Positions 5,209 to 7,255 of a stretch of 7,255 bases of DNA are shown here, piece after piece; position 1 is the stretch's first letter, and each line of letters opens with the position of its first letter. Location: contig MEZF01000102.1 in the NCBI GenBank assembly GCA_001774245.1, forward strand, positions 9,472 through 16,726. The letters run 5' to 3'. The translations under genes were made by a program, and so were the position numbers. Under the pieces are notes generated by a model that worked only from the letters and a program-made list of their open reading frames with translations, was not told where the DNA came from and did no database searches. This stretch comes from Candidatus Bathyarchaeota archaeon RBG_13_52_12. GTDB lineage: Archaea; Thermoproteota; Bathyarchaeia; TCS64.

Positions 5209-5211
5209 CAT

Positions 5212-5829
5212 CTAAATATTAAACGGAGCTACATTATTTCCTCCTTTTTTCCTGTACGAGTCGTAGCCCAGGAGTACCGCAAAAGTCATCGATGCGAAGA
5301 CCGTGAACCACTCTACCGAGGGTGCGCCGCCCCAGGTAAGAAATGAAAACATCGTCACGATGGAGAGTCCAAAACCGACGATCATCGTTGGTCTTCCATA
5401 GTCTCTTCTCCCGACAAGCGAGGCGTTGATGAGGATGATCGAAAAGAAGTTCAACGTGAAGAAGGCGAGGCTCCAGAACCTGTGTAGCGACGGATAGTCT
5501 TCAGGGTATAGGCCTATAAGTGCGAGGGCGATCCCTGAGGCGATTCCTAGCACCCTTGCAGCGCCGAGTAATAACATTCTCCTGTCATCGGCTTCCCAAT
5601 CACTCATGCCAAGGTAGAAGGCCACAATTGCTGCCCCTGTCATGATGCATCCCGCATTGTAGAATAAGGAGCCTAACGGGCTAATCTTCATGTTACCAAA
5701 GTCGCTTAGGAAGGTAGTCATAGGACTCCAGGCACGTGGATAGTTGAATATGGAGACTGTGAGGAAGGAGCAGAAGACTATTGCCAAGCAGATGGCTGAA
5801 GTCGTCGATAAAGGCACATTGTTTGTCAA
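5212..5829 (-). CDS. DUF998 family six-helix membrane protein
   Basis: This 205-residue integral membrane protein has six hydrophobic segments, at about 9-29, 55-75, 86-107, 119-138, 147-167 and 172-189. The family's recognisable pieces are present: LSDFG (41-45) followed by the PLGSLFYNAGCIMTG stretch, and IGLYPED (105-111) with H116 at the start of the fourth helix. DUF998 proteins are widespread in archaea and some bacteria and have no established function; a transport or lipid-related role is only guessed. The lysine-rich stretch after helix six (194-195) suggests a cytoplasmic C-terminus. The start is TTG, with GTG four codons later as an alternative; the upstream in-frame TAA leaves no ATG. 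A TATA-like box is centred 27 bases before the TTG, so the message is probably leaderless. The gene follows the amidinotransferase after 32 bases and may also be read through from it. Confidence 0.85.
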   Translation of the reverse strand: MTNNVPLSTTSAICLAIVFCSFLTVSIFNYPRAWSPMTTFLSDFGNMKISPLGSLFYNAGCIMTGAAIVAFYLGMSDWEADDRRMLLLGAARVLGIASGIALALIGLYPEDYPSLHRFWSLAFFTLNFFSIILINASLVGRRDYGRPTMIVGFGLSIVTMFSFLTWGGAPSVEWFTVFASMTFAVLLGYDSYRKKGGNNVAPFNI

Positions 5830-5852
5830 TGTGGTACTTGAGGAGAAACAGC

Positions 5853-5860
5853 GTTAAAAG
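5853..5860 (-). promoter_or_regulatory. TATA-like promoter of the DUF998 gene
   Basis: On the minus strand CTTTTAAC begins right after the amidinotransferase stop codon and is centred about 27 bases before TTG 5829. The predicted transcription start falls at or within a base or two of the start codon, giving a leaderless message. The same TCTTTT stretch could also weaken or end transcription from the upstream gene. Confidence 0.45.
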
Positions 5861-5861
5861 A

Positions 5862-6941
5862 TTAGTCACAGGGCTCTTGGTCGCGCTCAAGACTCCCGCT
5901 GGTGCAGTGTATGCTCCCACTGTTTCTCGGGCGAACCAGACTGCTGCACTCGACTTCAGTGACATCTACGCCGATTGACTCGAGCCACTTTACGTTCTTC
6001 GGTCTCCCCGTTGGAACCATGATCTTCATGGGACCTAGCACGACCCCTGTGTCGGGGCCTTTCTTGAAGCCACGGGTGTCGATACTGACAAGGTCGTCGG
6101 GAGGGGTGATGAAGTTCCAGTTCATTTCCCTCTTCATCCAATCTACGAGGTAAGGGTCATAGAAGCTAGGATCAGCGACACTTGTGTGGCGGTCTATCAT
6201 GCTGTAGTGGATGGTGCCCTTACGAGTCCCGTAGCCAGGGCCTAATCGAATATCAACTTCAGGGTCTTGCATCTTCACTATACGCGCGTACTGCTCGTGG
6301 CCACTCTCATTGGCTCTATGGATGCTAGGATCAGCGGTGTTATCGCGGGGGTAATGGACCTCGATAAGTAGGTGCTTCTCATCGAGCCATCCACACGGGC
6401 CCCCCTCAACCATCCCGTTACCGGCGACCATCCCGACGACAGGACAACCGATCTTGGCGAGCGTCTGGTAGGTTGGAATTTCCTCTCCTTTCCTTATCCA
6501 GTCATACATGCGCAGGATGACCTGGCCGTAGACTGCGGCGTGGCAGACGTCGTCTGTGTAGATTGCCTTAACCTGATAGGGTGGATCATATGGGTCCGGA
6601 TCCCTGACGATCACCTTGACTCCGTTGTCCTTGTATGCCTTAACTATGTTTTCGTGGTGATCAACGAGCTCCTTAAGTTTGGGCTTGAAGGTCATGCGCC
6701 ACGCGGCCAAACTAGCCTCGTGAGGTGGCCAGGGCGTCTTCTTGCCGACGCTAAGAAACTCCTTACCAGGTTGGTGGACGAGTACTGTGCGGAGCTTGCC
6801 TATACTCGTGTTAGCCTTCCACTTGCTGCCCCAGTATTTGGGCATCTCTTCCTCAAATTCAGAGAGGACCTGAGGGTGGAGCCTCGTGTAAATATCTTTG
6901 AGTTCCTCCTCAGCGTTCATCTTCTTCTTCGGCTCTGGCAT
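5862..6941 (-). CDS. Amidinotransferase/dimethylargininase-fold enzyme (guanidino-modifying superfamily)
   Basis: This 359-residue cytoplasmic enzyme has the alpha/beta-propeller features of the amidinotransferase superfamily, which includes arginine deiminase, dimethylargininase (DDAH) and glycine amidinotransferase. The first propeller strand is KLRTVLVHQPGKEF (49-62). YTDDVCHAAVYGQVILR (128-144) matches the usual 'NDlf.rD' substrate-side segment. The catalytic triad is intact: E179 in MVEGG, H245 in GTIHYSMID and nucleophile C346 in SGSIHCTSGSLERD. Such enzymes attack a guanidine carbon through a thiouronium intermediate, to hydrolyse it or transfer the amidine group. The usual Asp after EGG is a Pro (EGGPC, 179-183), so the natural guanidino substrate may not be plain arginine. 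A charged ~45-residue N-terminal extension precedes the fold. ATG 6941 fits a TATA box 32 bases upstream; ATG 6920 is a less likely alternative. Family sure, substrate unknown. Confidence 0.9.
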   Translation of the reverse strand: MPEPKKKMNAEEELKDIYTRLHPQVLSEFEEEMPKYWGSKWKANTSIGKLRTVLVHQPGKEFLSVGKKTPWPPHEASLAAWRMTFKPKLKELVDHHENIVKAYKDNGVKVIVRDPDPYDPPYQVKAIYTDDVCHAAVYGQVILRMYDWIRKGEEIPTYQTLAKIGCPVVGMVAGNGMVEGGPCGWLDEKHLLIEVHYPRDNTADPSIHRANESGHEQYARIVKMQDPEVDIRLGPGYGTRKGTIHYSMIDRHTSVADPSFYDPYLVDWMKREMNWNFITPPDDLVSIDTRGFKKGPDTGVVLGPMKIMVPTGRPKNVKWLESIGVDVTEVECSSLVRPRNSGSIHCTSGSLERDQEPCD

Positions 6942-6970
6942 TTCAATCGGATTGATGTTCAGTAAAGGAC

Positions 6971-6976
6971 TTAAAA
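6971..6976 (-). promoter_or_regulatory. TATA-like promoter of the amidinotransferase gene
   Basis: TTTTAA on the minus strand, within GTGTTTTAAGTCC, is centred about 32 bases before the ATG at 6941. This predicts a leader of about six bases. No Shine-Dalgarno sequence precedes the ATG, consistent with near-leaderless initiation. Confidence 0.45.
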
Positions 6977-7213
6977 CACCTGCTCTGTTCGACTGCAGGA
7001 TTAACAGCTACTTGTTGAGGATGAAAAAGGATGCATCTATAATCTTGGTTTCAACGATGTCGAGTACAGTTCGCGCCTACGAACCTAAGGAGCACAATCG
7101 ATTCCACGCGTACCTCAATAAATTCACTATAATCTTATCCTCACTCCACCTGATTGTTATCCGTGATCGCGCGCCAGCGTGTTGCTAAATTCCTAGGGTT
7201 AACATTCCCGTGA

Positions 7214-7222
7214 TACAAATAT
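7214..7222 (+). promoter_or_regulatory. Possible promoter of a gene starting at the window edge
   Basis: ACAAATATC is centred about 26 bases before GTG 7244 and 32 bases before ATG 7250, the spacing found at other genes here. AGGTGA (7242-7247) overlaps this position, too close to serve the ATG well, so a leaderless GTG or ATG start is possible. Only a few codons are visible, so no product can be named. Confidence 0.25.
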
Positions 7223-7255
7223 CCCTGTTTCGTTTAGATTCAGGTGAAGATGGAG

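Larger units (their letters stand above)
6942..7255. other. Right-hand stretch without a supported gene
   Basis: This 314-base region holds the amidinotransferase promoter at its left end and a possible promoter at its right end. A plus-strand frame of 55 codons (7021-7188) opens with MKKDASIILVSTMSSTVRAY and ends with CC. A GAGG abuts its ATG with no spacing. It matches nothing I know and its arginine codons (CGC, CGA, CGT) differ from the AGG and AGA common in nearby genes, so I do not call it. The minus-strand frames entering from the right edge stop within 60-75 bases. No tRNA, repeat array or mobile element is visible. Confidence 0.4.

Noticed and set aside
6372..6965. Long plus-strand open frame (197 codons) opposite the amidinotransferase
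   Set aside because: It lies almost entirely antisense to a gene with an intact catalytic triad and clear family motifs. Its product has no recognisable domain.
7021..7188. A 55-codon plus-strand frame beginning MKKDASIILVS
   Set aside because: GAGG abuts the ATG with no spacing, codon use differs from neighbours, and no family resemblance is visible. Kept only as a note in the description of the right-hand stretch.

Overview
The window looks archaeal. The ThiI lacks the rhodanese domain of the enterobacterial type. The small heat-shock protein has an archaeal-style N-terminal half, and ThyX ends in a Cys-rich tail of the kind I associate with Thermoproteota. Nearly every gene has an AT-rich TATA-like box about 26-40 bases before its start codon, leaving very short leaders. 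TTG is used as a start at several genes. My best guess is a Thermoproteota- or Bathyarchaeia-like lineage, but no rRNA or marker gene is present to fix this.

Left part, minus strand (1-2510): a DapA/NAL-superfamily aldolase or lyase truncated by the window edge (1-336); an M24 'pita-bread' metallopeptidase of the Xaa-Pro peptidase/creatinase type with all five metal ligands visible (446-1711); an intergenic stretch with a hairpin plus T7 terminator (1795-1818); and an Hsp20 chaperone (1917-2510).

Middle part, plus strand (2546-5084): a palindromic TATA-like box lies between hsp20 and the divergent thiI (tRNA 4-thiouridine synthetase, 2602-3762). A tight cluster follows: a small uncharacterised protein (3805-4065), a degenerate ThyX-like protein (4072-4482) and the ThyX carrying the signature motif (4479-5084), the last two overlapping by ATGA. 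This pair is the most interesting thing in the window. The ThyX with the RHR signature has lost the N-terminal H-x-T/S-x-x-E motif that contacts FAD. Its neighbour has lost the RHR signature but keeps that motif, as if one active site were divided between two subunits.

Right part, minus strand (5212-6941): a six-helix DUF998 membrane protein (5212-5829) behind an amidinotransferase/dimethylargininase-fold enzyme with an intact Glu-His-Cys triad (5862-6941). The last 314 bases hold no gene I can support, only promoter-like elements and a possible new gene start at the very edge.

Taken together, the window mixes nucleotide and tRNA metabolism (thyX, thiI), proteostasis (hsp20) and enzymes of peptide, amino-acid or keto-acid use (M24 peptidase, amidinotransferase, DapA-like). 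I see no mobile elements, CRISPR arrays, tRNAs or phage genes.
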